NCBI GenBank assembly: GCA_905198835.1
Contig: CAJKDY010000006.1
Coordinates: forward strand, 1-64,000
Source: an uncultured Eubacteriales bacterium
Lineage (GTDB): Bacteria > Bacillota > Clostridia > Oscillospirales > Oscillospiraceae
DNA: 64,000 nucleotides
Direction of reading: 5' to 3'
How positions within the stretch are numbered: position 1 is the stretch's first letter; every line of letters starts with the position of its first letter. The notes beneath the pieces were generated by a model. That model was given only the letters and a program-made list of their open reading frames with translations, did no database searches and was not told the origin of the DNA. A program made the position numbers and the translations under genes. Below are positions 26,456-35,272 of this stretch, in pieces.

Positions 26456-27823
26456 ATGGAAACCAAGAATCCCTTTGCGGAGGATCCCGTTCTCAGCAGC
26501 ATATGCGGGGAATTCGCCCAATATAACCTGATCGACCCCGGCTACTATGAAAAGTGGGACGTGAAGCGGGGCCTGCGCAACGCCGACGGCACCGGCGTGG
26601 TGGCGGGGGTCACCCAGATCGGCAACGTCCGGGGCTACTACATCCAAGACGGCGAGAAGATGCCCATGGAGGGCCAGCTCTTCTACCGGGGCATTTCCAT
26701 CACCGACCTGATCCGGGGCTTCCAGGACCAGGGACGCTTTGGTTTTGCGGAGACGGGCTTTCTCATCCTCTTTGGCCATCTGCCCACGGCGGCCCAGCTG
26801 GAGGCCTTTTCCCAGATCATGGACCACTACCGCACCCTGCCCGCGGGCTTTACTGAGGACATGATCCTCAAGGCCCCCAGCCCCAACATCATGAATAAGC
26901 TGGCCCGGTCTGTCCTGGCCCTCTACTCCTACGACGACCACCCCGAGAACGAGGGTCTGGAAAACGAGATCCGCAACGCATTGCAGATCATTGCCCGGGT
27001 GCCCACCATCGTGGCCCACGCCTTCGCCGTCAAGCGCCACTACTATGACGACGAGAGCCTCTATCTCCACCGGCCCAAGCCCGGCCTTGCCATTGCCGAG
27101 GACTTCCTGCGCTCCATCCGGCCCGACAGTCAGTTTTCCGAGATGGAGGCCCGGTTGCTGGATCTGTGCCTGGTCCTCCACATGGAGCACGGCGGCGGCA
27201 ACAACTCCGCCTTTGCCTGTCGGGTCTTGTCCTCCGCGGGCACGGACATCTACTCCGCCATCGCCGCCGCGGTAGGCTCGCTGAAGGGACCCCGCCACGG
27301 CGGGGCCAACAAGAAGGTCATGGAGATGTTTGAGGGCATCGAAGCCAGCGTCTCCGACTGGGCCGACGAAGACGAGGTGGAGCGCTATCTCACCCGCATC
27401 GCCCAGAAGGAGGCGGGGGACGGCTCCGGCCTCATCTACGGCATGGGCCACGCCATCTACACCCTCTCCGATCCCAGAGCCGTGCTGCTCAAGGACTTTG
27501 CCAAAAAGGTGGCCGAGCAGAAGGGCTACTCCAAGGAGTTCCAGCTCTTCGAGACCGTGGAGCGGCTGACCCCCGGCGTACTGGGCAAGGTCCGGGGCGA
27601 ACAGAGGGTCATGTGTGCCAACGTGGATATGTATTCGGGGCTTGTCTACAAAATGATGAACATTCCGCCCGAGCTCTATACGCCCTTGTTTGCCGTGGCC
27701 AGGGTGGTGGGCTGGTGCGCCCACCGCATCGAGGAGCTCTATAACCCCGGCAACAAGATCATCCGCCCCGCCTATCGGGCGGTAGCGCCTGTTACGCCTT
27801 ATGTGCCGCTGGACCAGAGGTAA
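26456..27823 (+). CDS. gltA: Citrate synthase
   Basis: Condenses acetyl-CoA with oxaloacetate to citrate, probably to feed glutamate synthesis in an anaerobe. At 455 residues it fits the citrate/2-methylcitrate synthase family. Visible motifs are HMEHGGGNNSAF with the active-site His, GSLKGPRHGGAN and GMGHAIYTLSDPRA with a second catalytic His, and a C-terminal RVVGWCAHRIEE segment. AAGGAG 6 nt upstream fixes ATG 26456. No aconitase or isocitrate dehydrogenase is adjacent. The substrate (oxaloacetate or propionyl-CoA chemistry) cannot be told from sequence, but the isolated position favours citrate synthase. Confidence 0.92.
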   Translation: METKNPFAEDPVLSSICGEFAQYNLIDPGYYEKWDVKRGLRNADGTGVVAGVTQIGNVRGYYIQDGEKMPMEGQLFYRGISITDLIRGFQDQGRFGFAETGFLILFGHLPTAAQLEAFSQIMDHYRTLPAGFTEDMILKAPSPNIMNKLARSVLALYSYDDHPENEGLENEIRNALQIIARVPTIVAHAFAVKRHYYDDESLYLHRPKPGLAIAEDFLRSIRPDSQFSEMEARLLDLCLVLHMEHGGGNNSAFACRVLSSAGTDIYSAIAAAVGSLKGPRHGGANKKVMEMFEGIEASVSDWADEDEVERYLTRIAQKEAGDGSGLIYGMGHAIYTLSDPRAVLLKDFAKKVAEQKGYSKEFQLFETVERLTPGVLGKVRGEQRVMCANVDMYSGLVYKMMNIPPELYTPLFAVARVVGWCAHRIEELYNPGNKIIRPAYRAVAPVTPYVPLDQR

Positions 27824-27840
27824 AACAAAGCAGAACGAAA

Positions 27841-27877
27841 AAGGCGACGTCATCGGAAAGATGACGTCGCCTTTTTT
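27841..27877 (+). terminator. Bidirectional intrinsic terminator
   Basis: AAGGCGACGTCAT (27841-27853), loop CGGAAAG, ATGACGTCGCCTT (27861-27873), then TTTT. An A run just upstream (27838-27842) gives a T run on the minus strand, so it can serve both convergent genes. Confidence 0.92.
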
Positions 27878-27880
27878 GCT

Positions 27881-27974
27881 CGTTGTCACGCTCGGGTTGG
27901 GCGCATCATGCCGTGGCTTCCCTCTGTCTCGGGGTGGTCCATCCCCGGCTATGCGCCTACCCTCGCGCTTCTCA
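27881..27974 (-). repeat. Stop-codon-abutting palindromic repeat, copy A
   Basis: Imperfect palindrome of about 94 bp. Plus-strand ends are CACGCTCGGGTTGGGCGCAT and ATGCGCCTACCCTCGCGCTT, which are inverted complements with a few mismatches. The right end overlaps the stop codon of the minus-strand gene. Homologous copies lie at 36051-36183 and 56206-56350. Confidence 0.8.
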
Positions 27975-28889
27975 GGCAAAGAACGTATGTCCGGCGATGG
28001 TGGCCACCACGGGGCGGTTGCGGCTGGCCCAGCTACTGAGGCCCTTGACGTTGAACCACAGCACGCCCTCCAGGGCCTCGCCGCCGTCCAGGCACAGCTT
28101 GGCGGCCAGTACGCTCTCGGCGTTGGGGGTCTTGTTGATGGAGCCGTTGCGCACCGGCGTGAACTGGTTCTTCTGGAACACCACGCCCTTCACCGTGTCG
28201 GGAAAACGGCTGTCGGCTACCCGGTTGAGCACTACGTTGCCCACGGCCATCTTGCCGCTGAGGGGCTGGTTGCCGCTCTCGGCGTTGATGATATGGCTGA
28301 GCCAGTAGAGATCGTCGTTGTCGTAGAACTCCCAGGCGGGGATGATGGCGCCGGAGCCGCGGGTGAGATCAAAGGTGCCGTCGTCGTTGGCCACGTAGCT
28401 GGCGTCAAAGGCCTTGCACAGCGTAGCCAGGGGGACCAGCACCGCGCCATCGGCGGTCTGGACGCCATGGGGGACATACAGGCAGCGATCGTTGGCGGTG
28501 ACATAGCACGCTCCGGGCACGGCGATCACGTCCACCACGCCCCAGTGGACCACCTTGGCCTGCTGGCCGTCCCAGATGGCCTGCACAGCGCTGTCCAGCG
28601 CCTGAGACACGGCCCGGAGGGACACATAGGTCTCGCCCTCCACGTCTGTGACCATGGGGTCGGCGGTCATGGGCACGCCGTCCACGCGGACAGAATCATA
28701 GGTGATCTGGCTCTGGAGCTGGATCTGCTCTTCGACGGGGGTCTCGACGTCATTGCTCGCGACCGCCGCCACTTCCACGTTCGCCTCCGGGGCGACGGGC
28801 AGGCTGGATACGGCAGAGATGATGGGGGCGGCAAGGGCCAGTACCACCAAGAGCACCAGAGCCGATCGAGTCGTTTTCTTCGTAAACAT
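27972..28889 (-). CDS. SleB-like cell wall hydrolase with copper amine oxidase N-like domain
   Basis: 305 residues. An N-terminal hydrophobic segment (~8-28) is a signal peptide or anchor. Residues ~70-180 resemble the copper-amine-oxidase N-terminal (stalk) domain common in Firmicute wall proteins (VRVDGV, YVSLRAVSQAL, YVPHGV). The C-terminal part matches the SleB/CwlJ hydrolase domain: ESGNQPLSGKMAVGNVVLNRV contains the presumed catalytic Glu, with a downstream ALEGVLWFN segment. The family hydrolyses peptidoglycan, in spores during cortex lysis and in vegetative walls. ATG 28889 is preferred; the RBS AAGGAG is 14 nt away, rather far. The strong sigma-A-type promoter suggests vegetative expression. 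Confidence 0.85.
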   Translation of the reverse strand: MFTKKTTRSALVLLVVLALAAPIISAVSSLPVAPEANVEVAAVASNDVETPVEEQIQLQSQITYDSVRVDGVPMTADPMVTDVEGETYVSLRAVSQALDSAVQAIWDGQQAKVVHWGVVDVIAVPGACYVTANDRCLYVPHGVQTADGAVLVPLATLCKAFDASYVANDDGTFDLTRGSGAIIPAWEFYDNDDLYWLSHIINAESGNQPLSGKMAVGNVVLNRVADSRFPDTVKGVVFQKNQFTPVRNGSINKTPNAESVLAAKLCLDGGEALEGVLWFNVKGLSSWASRNRPVVATIAGHTFFA

Positions 28890-28938
28890 AATGGTTCGTT
28901 GCACTCCTTCCAAACAGTTTGTTTCTGTTTGTAACCGT

Positions 28939-28967
28939 ATTGTAACCGATTTTGCAGGACAATGCAA
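28939..28967 (-). promoter_or_regulatory. Sigma-A promoter of the SleB-like hydrolase
   Basis: On the minus strand, TTGCAT (28967-28962), a 17-nt spacer, TACAAT (28944-28939). The AT-rich stretch 28968-29133 upstream holds no gene. Confidence 0.8.
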
Positions 28968-29133
28968 CCCCTCTTTTCAAAAAAATTGCACAAAAAGGAC
29001 AAGTAAAATTTGGCAACATGGGTGCACATAGTGCAAAAAATATTGATTTTTCAAGGTTTCGACGGCATTATGCAAAATGCGCAGATTATAGACGGGGCAA
29101 TTTGAAGCGCATAAAAAATGAATCGAAGATTGC

Positions 29134-29170
29134 AAAAACGGGCCTCTTCCCAAAACAGGGAAGAGGCCCG
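29134..29170 (-). terminator. Intrinsic terminator after the SLH protein gene at 29195
   Basis: On the minus strand, CGGGCCTCTTCCC pairs with GGGAAGAGGCCCG (29170-29139), followed by a T run (A run at 29134-29138 on plus). Confidence 0.92.
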
Positions 29171-29194
29171 CTAGAAACAAATTGTTACGGACGG

Positions 29195-31300
29195 TTACTT
29201 TTCCTGGGCCACGATGACCCGGACCCGCCCGCCGTCAGCGGGCCGGTTGTCGTACCAGGCGGAGAGGGTCCAGCCGCTGTCCAGGACTTGGCTGCGGGAG
29301 GCCAGGGTGTAGGCTCCGTTTTTATGATAGGTATAGTAGACCACATTGTCGGCCAAGGGCCAGCGCTGGCCGCCGGCCAGCGCGTCCTGACCATCCAGAG
29401 TGACGTTAGCCAGCTTGTGGAGACTGCGCATTTCCTTGACGTCCTGGCCGTCCATGGCCAGGCAGAAGGGGCCCTTCTCCACCGGGAAGCGCTTGCCGGA
29501 GACGGGCAGGACCTGCTGGCGTCCGCCCAGGTCCATGGTGTAGATCCCCTGGGTGGTCATCGTGCCCATGCCGGTGGCGGGGATGGAGACGGTCTCCACG
29601 TCGGTGAGCACGCCGTAGCTGTGGCTGTCGCCGGTGACGTTGTCCAGGATCAGGGCGCTGATGGCGCCGCTGTCGTCCAGCTCATGCCAGCGGACCATGT
29701 CGGCACGAAGCTCCACATTGGCAAGCCGGGCAGGGGAGACGGTGCGGGTGGTGTGGTCGCCGTAGGTGTCCAGAATGTCCACATCCGGCGAGAGAGTCAA
29801 CCGCCCCAGCCGTGTGCCCGCGGCGTTTACCGTGCCGGTGACTGAATTGCGGCCCAGCCGGGTCACGGTGGTGGTGCCGCCCTGGGTCTTCACTTGGACC
29901 AGATCGCCGCTTTTAAAGTCGTCGGCGTTTTTCCAGGGGTAGGGATAGGCGTAACTCTGGCCGTCGGCGGCGGTGAGGACGATGACCTTGGAGGCGTAGG
30001 GCTTGTCGTTTTCGTCGGTGTAGCTGCGGCTCTCCAGGGCGGAGACGATGCCGGTCTGGACGATGCTGTCCTCCGTGCCTAGACTCCGGACCGCCGCCGC
30101 GCCGCCGGTCCGGCCCAGCAGCAGCCGCACCGCGTCGCCCTTGCGGTAGGGGCCGAGATCCGAGAAGGCGTACTGGGCCTCCAGAGTCTCCAGCGCGTAG
30201 GGAACGCCGGCGATGGTCACCGCCGTAGGCGCCGCCAGGGAGGGCGAGACGGCCTCTACCGTGCCAGTGACCGTCTTATCGTAGACGTAAAGGGCCTTGG
30301 CGTACTTGGACCAGTATACCACCTCGCCGCCGGTGATGGCGCTGACACTGGAGCGGGCGCCGTTGCGGGTGACAGGGGTGTCGGCGCTCAGGGTAAAGGG
30401 CAGCTTGCCCTGCCAGTTGCCCTCGGCCACCACCGGGCCCTCCACCGAGGCGGTGAGCTGGCCCATGGCTCCCTGCCCGCCGGAGACGGCCAGGAGAATG
30501 GCCGCGTCCTTGGCCCAGTAGAGAAGATCCCACTCCCGGAGATCGGCCAACTCCGCCCGGTCGCCGTCCCGGAAGATGAGCGCGTCGTTCACAGAGAAGG
30601 GCAGCAAACTCTGCCAACCATCGGTCAGGGGGATGGGGCCCTCCTGCTCTACCTTAAATAGCGCGGCCACATCCACTTCGCCGCTTTGGTTGAGGATGGA
30701 GCCCAGCAGGTTGATGTGGTCCTGGCCGGACTTATTCTTGGCGCAGAGCAGGTTATAGAAAAGGTGCAGACAGTCCCGCCGGGTCAAAGGGTCCAGACCG
30801 TCCTGGGCGGTGAGGCCCGCGTCCAGGTCCAGCGAGCGAAACAGCGCCATCTGGCCCGCGGGCCAGGGGGAGTTGAAGTCGGTATCCTGATAGCCCAGCA
30901 GCCGCACCGCCATGGTGGCGCCCTCCTGCAGGGCAATGGGGTCATCGGGGTGGAACCAGCCCTGCTCATCGCCCTTGGCCAGGCCGCAGTCCACTGCCGT
31001 GCGGACGTAGGGGGCGTACCAGCTGGTGTGGGACACGTCGGGGTAGGGATCGGTGCCCGCAGCGTCACCCACGGCGTCTTTGTAGGGAGAGGCCGCGATC
31101 AGGAGCTTGGTGAACTCCGCTCGGGTGACGCCGCGTTCCAGGTGCAGCGCCCCTGTTTCGTCCCCCACCATGATCTCCAACTCCCGGAGCACCGCCGCCT
31201 TTTCCTTTTCCGGCACGTCGTAGACGTCGGCCAGAGCGGGGGAGGCCAGCGCCGCCGCCATGGCGGCGGTAAGCAAGATCGATACAACGCGTTTTTTCAT
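29195..31300 (-). CDS. S-layer homology domain protein of unknown function
   Basis: 701 residues with a signal peptide (1-24, ALA). SLH motifs occupy ~25-185 (VTRAEFTKLL, YPDVSHTSWYAPYV, WFHPDDPIALQEG), so the wall anchor is N-terminal, unlike the C-terminal SLH block of the protein at 1136. The remaining ~500 residues are beta-rich with repeated VYWSKYAKALYVYDKT-like segments. No catalytic motif was recognised. RBS AAGGAG lies 8 nt before ATG 31300. It follows the MacAB-type exporter by 59 nt on the same strand without a clear terminator, so it may be read from the exporter operon. A surface role is supported; a more exact function is not. Confidence 0.85.
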   Translation of the reverse strand: MKKRVVSILLTAAMAAALASPALADVYDVPEKEKAAVLRELEIMVGDETGALHLERGVTRAEFTKLLIAASPYKDAVGDAAGTDPYPDVSHTSWYAPYVRTAVDCGLAKGDEQGWFHPDDPIALQEGATMAVRLLGYQDTDFNSPWPAGQMALFRSLDLDAGLTAQDGLDPLTRRDCLHLFYNLLCAKNKSGQDHINLLGSILNQSGEVDVAALFKVEQEGPIPLTDGWQSLLPFSVNDALIFRDGDRAELADLREWDLLYWAKDAAILLAVSGGQGAMGQLTASVEGPVVAEGNWQGKLPFTLSADTPVTRNGARSSVSAITGGEVVYWSKYAKALYVYDKTVTGTVEAVSPSLAAPTAVTIAGVPYALETLEAQYAFSDLGPYRKGDAVRLLLGRTGGAAAVRSLGTEDSIVQTGIVSALESRSYTDENDKPYASKVIVLTAADGQSYAYPYPWKNADDFKSGDLVQVKTQGGTTTVTRLGRNSVTGTVNAAGTRLGRLTLSPDVDILDTYGDHTTRTVSPARLANVELRADMVRWHELDDSGAISALILDNVTGDSHSYGVLTDVETVSIPATGMGTMTTQGIYTMDLGGRQQVLPVSGKRFPVEKGPFCLAMDGQDVKEMRSLHKLANVTLDGQDALAGGQRWPLADNVVYYTYHKNGAYTLASRSQVLDSGWTLSAWYDNRPADGGRVRVIVAQEK

Positions 31301-31359
31301 GGGATATTCTCCTTCTCTGTGGGATACGGGCGGGCCGCTGTCCCCAGCGGCCCTACGGT

Positions 31360-32601
31360 TTATTCATATCTCAGTGCGTCGATGGGATTCAATTTCGCCG
31401 CCTTGTTGGCAGGCAGGTAGCCAAAGAGCACGCCAATGCCCACGCTGACGCCGAAGGCGGTGATAATGCCGCTGAGGGTGGGCACGGCCCGGAAGTTGGC
31501 CGCCTCGCCGCCCACCACGGTGCTTAAAATAAAGGTGATCAGGTTGGCAAAGAGGATGCCCAGCACGATGCCGATGATGCCGCCGATGGCGGAGGTGGTG
31601 CCCGCTTCGATGATAAACTGGCCCCGGATGTTCTTTCCCTTGGCGCCCAGGGACTTGCGAACGCCGATCTCCCGGGTCCGCTCGGTGACGGACACCAGCA
31701 TGATATTCATGATGCCGATGCCGCCCACCAGCAAGGAGATGGCGGCGATGAGGGTCAAAACGCCCATGAGGATGCTGAGCATGGAGTTCATGGCGTCCAT
31801 CATCTCGGCGCTTGTCATCACGAAGTATCGGCCCGAGTCCTGGAAGGTGCGCATCAGCCGCCGCTCCACGATGGCCTTGGCGGCGGGGGCGTTGTCCCGG
31901 CTGGTGGCGGTGAAGAGGTACATGCTGGCGGAGACGCCCATGGCGCTCACCGAGCTGCCCGCCCCCAGCCGCTGGGCCTGGGTATAGGGGATGTAGATCA
32001 CGTCGTCACCGCTGCCCTCGGCGTTGCCTGCCCGCTCCTCCAGCACGCCAATGACGGTAAAGGGCGCACCGGAGAGGGTGATAGTCTTTCCCAGAGCGCT
32101 GCCGGAGAAGGCCTCCTCCTCCAAAAAAGCGCCAATGACGCAGACGTTCTGCACCCGCTTTACGTCCACATAGTTCAAAAACCGGCCCTGGCCCAGGGTC
32201 TCGCCCTGCATGGTGGTATGCTTTTCGCCATTATAGAAGGTCTCGCCTACGCCGTAGACCTTGGTGCGCTCAAATTCGTCGTTGCCGTGCCGGACCAGAG
32301 CGGTGGGCTGGACGTAGGGCGTCACGCCGGAGAGATATTGGGGATACTGCTCCACCAGGTCGTAGAGATCGTCGGCGTCCACGGTCCGGGAGGAGGCGCT
32401 GGGATCGATCATGCACTGGATCAGGTTGGAGCCCATTTCCTCGAACTGGTCGTTCATATAGGTCTGCATGCCGTTGCCAAGGCTGGTGATAATGATGACC
32501 GCCGCCACGCCAATGATGATGCCCAGCATGGTCAAAAGTGAGCGCATCTTGCTCAGCATCAGGCTCTTCAGAGCCAGACGGAAGGATTGGGTGAAGTTCA
32601 C
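31360..32601 (-). CDS. MacB-type ABC transporter permease
   Basis: 413 residues with the MacB/FtsX fold: one N-terminal membrane helix (~17-40), a large extracytoplasmic domain (~45-270), and three C-terminal helices (~285-395) with the family signature GGIGIMNIMLVSVTERTREIG. These exporters are mechanotransmission machines that work with a separate ATPase and an adaptor, moving peptides, antibiotics or signals across the envelope. Its ATG overlaps the ATPase stop (ATGA), showing translational coupling. The substrate cannot be inferred. Confidence 0.92.
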   Translation of the reverse strand: MNFTQSFRLALKSLMLSKMRSLLTMLGIIIGVAAVIIITSLGNGMQTYMNDQFEEMGSNLIQCMIDPSASSRTVDADDLYDLVEQYPQYLSGVTPYVQPTALVRHGNDEFERTKVYGVGETFYNGEKHTTMQGETLGQGRFLNYVDVKRVQNVCVIGAFLEEEAFSGSALGKTITLSGAPFTVIGVLEERAGNAEGSGDDVIYIPYTQAQRLGAGSSVSAMGVSASMYLFTATSRDNAPAAKAIVERRLMRTFQDSGRYFVMTSAEMMDAMNSMLSILMGVLTLIAAISLLVGGIGIMNIMLVSVTERTREIGVRKSLGAKGKNIRGQFIIEAGTTSAIGGIIGIVLGILFANLITFILSTVVGGEAANFRAVPTLSGIITAFGVSVGIGVLFGYLPANKAAKLNPIDALRYE

Positions 32602-33341
32602 GCCTCGGCCACCTCCTCTCCCGTCTCATCCTGGGGCTGGACCACGGCGGCGGGGTCGTGGGCGTCCCCGTCGTAGATGACCTTGCCGTCCTGGAGACGG
32701 ATGATGCGCTTGGCCTTAACGGCGATGGAGTTGTCGTGGGTGATAAGGACCACGGTGTTGCCCTCGGCGTTCAGCTCCTGCAAAAAACGCAGTACGTCCC
32801 GGCCGGTGCGGGAATCCAGCGCGCCGGTGGGCTCGTCGGCCAGGATCACCGAGGGCTGGCCCGCCAGGGCCCGGGCAATGGACACCCGCTGCTGCTGGCC
32901 GCCGGAGAGCTGGGTGGGCAAGTTCTTGGTCTTATCCGCCATGCCCACGCGCGCCAAGGCGGCCAGAGCCCGCTCCCGCCGCTGGGAGGCGCCCACCCCG
33001 GCGTACAGAAGGGGCAATTCCACGTTCTCCAGCACGGTGAGCTTGGGGATCAGGTTATACTGCTGAAAGATGAAGCCCAGCATCTTGTTGCGGATCTCCG
33101 CTTGCTGGTCGTCGTCCATGGTGGATACGTCCACGCCGCCCAGGTGATAGCTGCCCGAGGTAGGCACGTCCAGACAGCCGATGATGTTCATGGCCGTGGA
33201 CTTGCCCGAGCCGGACTGGCCCACGATGGCCACAAACTCGCCCTTGTCGATGCTGAGGCTCACGCCGTCCAACGCGTGGACGTCGGTGTCGCCCATGTGG
33301 TAGATCTTGTAGATGTCCCGGAACTCAATGAGATGCTCCAT
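32598..33341 (-). CDS. MacB-type ABC transporter ATP-binding protein
   Basis: A 247-residue ATPase with Walker A GQSGSGKST, Q-loop FIFQQYNLIP, signature LSGGQQQR, Walker B VILADEPT and switch His in VVLITHD. This arrangement is typical of the LolD/MacB subfamily. It lies between the adaptor (4-nt gap) and the permease (4-nt overlap), forming a three-gene exporter operon. Confidence 0.95.
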   Translation of the reverse strand: MEHLIEFRDIYKIYHMGDTDVHALDGVSLSIDKGEFVAIVGQSGSGKSTAMNIIGCLDVPTSGSYHLGGVDVSTMDDDQQAEIRNKMLGFIFQQYNLIPKLTVLENVELPLLYAGVGASQRRERALAALARVGMADKTKNLPTQLSGGQQQRVSIARALAGQPSVILADEPTGALDSRTGRDVLRFLQELNAEGNTVVLITHDNSIAVKAKRIIRLQDGKVIYDGDAHDPAAVVQPQDETGEEVAEA

Positions 33342-33345
33342 GGCC

Positions 33346-35052
33346 TCAGCCTCCCATCATCTGGGCCATGCTCTGCATCATGTTGGAGGCCTGGTTGGGG
33401 ATATACACCGTCTCGCCCTCGCTGAGTCCGTCCAGGATCTCGATATTGACGCTGTCGGTGCGCCCGGCGGTGACCTGGCGCTGCTGGAGCTTGGTGGCGT
33501 CGGTGAGCTTACCGTCTTTGTCCAACGCACCCTCGCCGGCCACATAGACAAAGCTGGGCCGCTGCAAAGCGTCGGCGGGGATGGTGAGTACCTCGCCCAG
33601 CTCCTCTACTAAAATGGTGGCCGACACGTTCATGCCCGGATAGAGCCCGTCGCCGGAGTCGATGACGATGGTGACGGGGTAGTTTGTCGAGCCGGAGACG
33701 GTGACGCCGTTAATATTGATCTTGTCCACATGGCCGGTGAAGGTCTGGCCCTCCAGCGCGTCGGAGGTAAAGGTGACTGACTGGCCCACCTTCAACTTAG
33801 ATACGTCCAGCTCGGACACGTTCATGTCAAAGGTCATCCGGGACAGGTCGTAGATGACCGCCATACAGGCGTTCTGGCCGGAGGCGGCGGCGGTGGAGGG
33901 GTCGATGTTGTCCCCGGCCTTGTAGTTTTTCTCGATAACGGTGCCGTCGATGGGGGAGGTGATGGTGTAGTCGTCCAGCAGGTCCTGGGCAATGCGCAGG
34001 GCCTCTTGGGCGTCAGAGAGGGCCAACTGGGCGTTCTTCACCGCCAGCCGGGCATTGTCGATCTGGCTGTCCAGATCGGGCAGCTCAAAAGAGCCCAGCG
34101 CCTGGCCGTTTGTCACCTGAGCGCCCTCCCGGACCGACAGGGTCTCCACCTTGCCCGACATCAGCGCCAGCACCTGCTTGGAAGCGGCGTAGTCAAAGCT
34201 GCCCACGCCTGCCGAGGCCACCTGGCCGATCTGGGCCGTGGCGGTGAAGCCCCGGTCCAGGGCGCCGGGGTTGGCCACACGGATGACCACCTGCCGCACC
34301 ACCGCGTTGCCCGGCATCACCTGGTCCGCCGCGCCGATCTCGCTGACGGTGCCAGAGAGGACGCTGGCCGAGCCGGTGACGGTGACATGGGCGCTCTGGC
34401 CGATGGAGAAGGTCTTGGCGTTGACGGCGTGGAAGGGGACAGTCAGCTCCATGGTGTCCCGGTCCAGGATGTCGGCAATGGGCGTGCCGGCGGCCACGGT
34501 GTCGCCCGGGTCTATGTAGAGCTTGGTCACTGTGCCCGCGGCGGTGGCCTTGATGGCCATGTCGTCTTTGTTATCGGCTTGGGTCTTCAGAAGATTGTCC
34601 AGCGTCAGCTGGGCCTGGTCTACCCCCAACTGGGCCCGCTCCACGCCGCTCTGGGCCGAGCGGATGTTGTTTTCCACGTCGGTGGGGTCCAGGGTGAAGA
34701 GCACCTGGTCCTTGGACACCAGGTCCCCCTCTTCAAAGGGGGCGGACAAGATCTCGCCCCGCAGTAGGGTGGTGGCCCGGTAGTCGTCGTTGGGCTTGAC
34801 GGTGCCTGTGCCGGTGACGGTGACGTCCATGCTCTGCCGGGTGGCCTGAGCGGGCAGGAAGGACCCGCTGGCGGTCTGGACCGCCGAGTTCATGCAGGCC
34901 CGAAACAACAAGATCAGGGCTACGGCCACCACGGCCAGGATGATGACCCGCTTGGGCCACTTCCGGCGCTTCTTGGGTGCTTGAAAGGCGGGGGCCGTGT
35001 CAGACGGCGCCTGCGTGGGTGTAGACGGCGTTTTTTGCTTGAGATGGATCAT
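33346..35052 (-). CDS. MacA/HlyD-family membrane fusion (adaptor) protein
   Basis: 568 residues. A Lys/Arg-rich cytoplasmic start is followed by one membrane helix (~36-52), then lipoyl/beta-barrel domains flanking a helical hairpin (QSGVERAQLGVDQAQL; LAVKNAQLALSDAQEAL) and a C-terminal barrel. In Gram-positive bacteria such adaptors pair with MacB-type exporters. It is longer than usual, with two lipoyl-like segments and duplicated hairpins. Strong RBS AAGGAGG precedes ATG 35052. It is first in the operon and carries the promoter with the paired palindromes. Confidence 0.9.
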   Translation of the reverse strand: MIHLKQKTPSTPTQAPSDTAPAFQAPKKRRKWPKRVIILAVVAVALILLFRACMNSAVQTASGSFLPAQATRQSMDVTVTGTGTVKPNDDYRATTLLRGEILSAPFEEGDLVSKDQVLFTLDPTDVENNIRSAQSGVERAQLGVDQAQLTLDNLLKTQADNKDDMAIKATAAGTVTKLYIDPGDTVAAGTPIADILDRDTMELTVPFHAVNAKTFSIGQSAHVTVTGSASVLSGTVSEIGAADQVMPGNAVVRQVVIRVANPGALDRGFTATAQIGQVASAGVGSFDYAASKQVLALMSGKVETLSVREGAQVTNGQALGSFELPDLDSQIDNARLAVKNAQLALSDAQEALRIAQDLLDDYTITSPIDGTVIEKNYKAGDNIDPSTAAASGQNACMAVIYDLSRMTFDMNVSELDVSKLKVGQSVTFTSDALEGQTFTGHVDKININGVTVSGSTNYPVTIVIDSGDGLYPGMNVSATILVEELGEVLTIPADALQRPSFVYVAGEGALDKDGKLTDATKLQQRQVTAGRTDSVNIEILDGLSEGETVYIPNQASNMMQSMAQMMGG

Positions 35053-35068
35053 ATGCCTTCCTCCTTGT

Positions 35069-35107
35069 TGATATCAAAATGATATCACATTGCCGGGAAC
35101 CTGTCAA
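35069..35107 (-). promoter_or_regulatory. Promoter of the MacAB-type operon with paired palindromic operator
   Basis: Minus strand: TTGACA (35107-35102), a 17-nt spacer, TATCAT (35084-35079). Two copies of the palindrome TGATATCA lie at 35080-35087, overlapping the -10, and at 35069-35076. Their centres are 11 bp apart, one helical turn. This is the geometry expected of a repressor operator. No regulator gene is adjacent. Confidence 0.75.
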
Positions 35108-35222
35108 GAGACGGTGGGGCAAGGCGCCCTTACGGTTTGTATCGGGTCCCAGTATACCAGGCAAAAATGAAGAAATTCTAAACGAGGGCTTAAAAAATTC
35201 CCAGGAAAAGGGGGCCATGTGT

Positions 35223-35251
35223 GTATAACATCTCCAAACCTGGCAACAATA
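35223..35251 (+). promoter_or_regulatory. Candidate sigma-F (forespore) promoter
   Basis: GTATA (35223-35227), a 14-nt spacer and GGCAACAATA (35242-35251) fit the Bacillus sigma-F consensus GYATA / GGNNANANTA. It sits 22 nt upstream of the start of a LytM gene of SpoIIQ type. Confidence 0.65.
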
Positions 35252-35272
35252 GGTGCCACGGAGGTGTTTGAA

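Noticed and set aside
31332..31354. Hairpin GGGCCGCTG/CAGCGGCCC between the permease and SLH genes as a terminator
   Set aside because: No T run follows on the minus strand, so at most it is an attenuating or processing hairpin.
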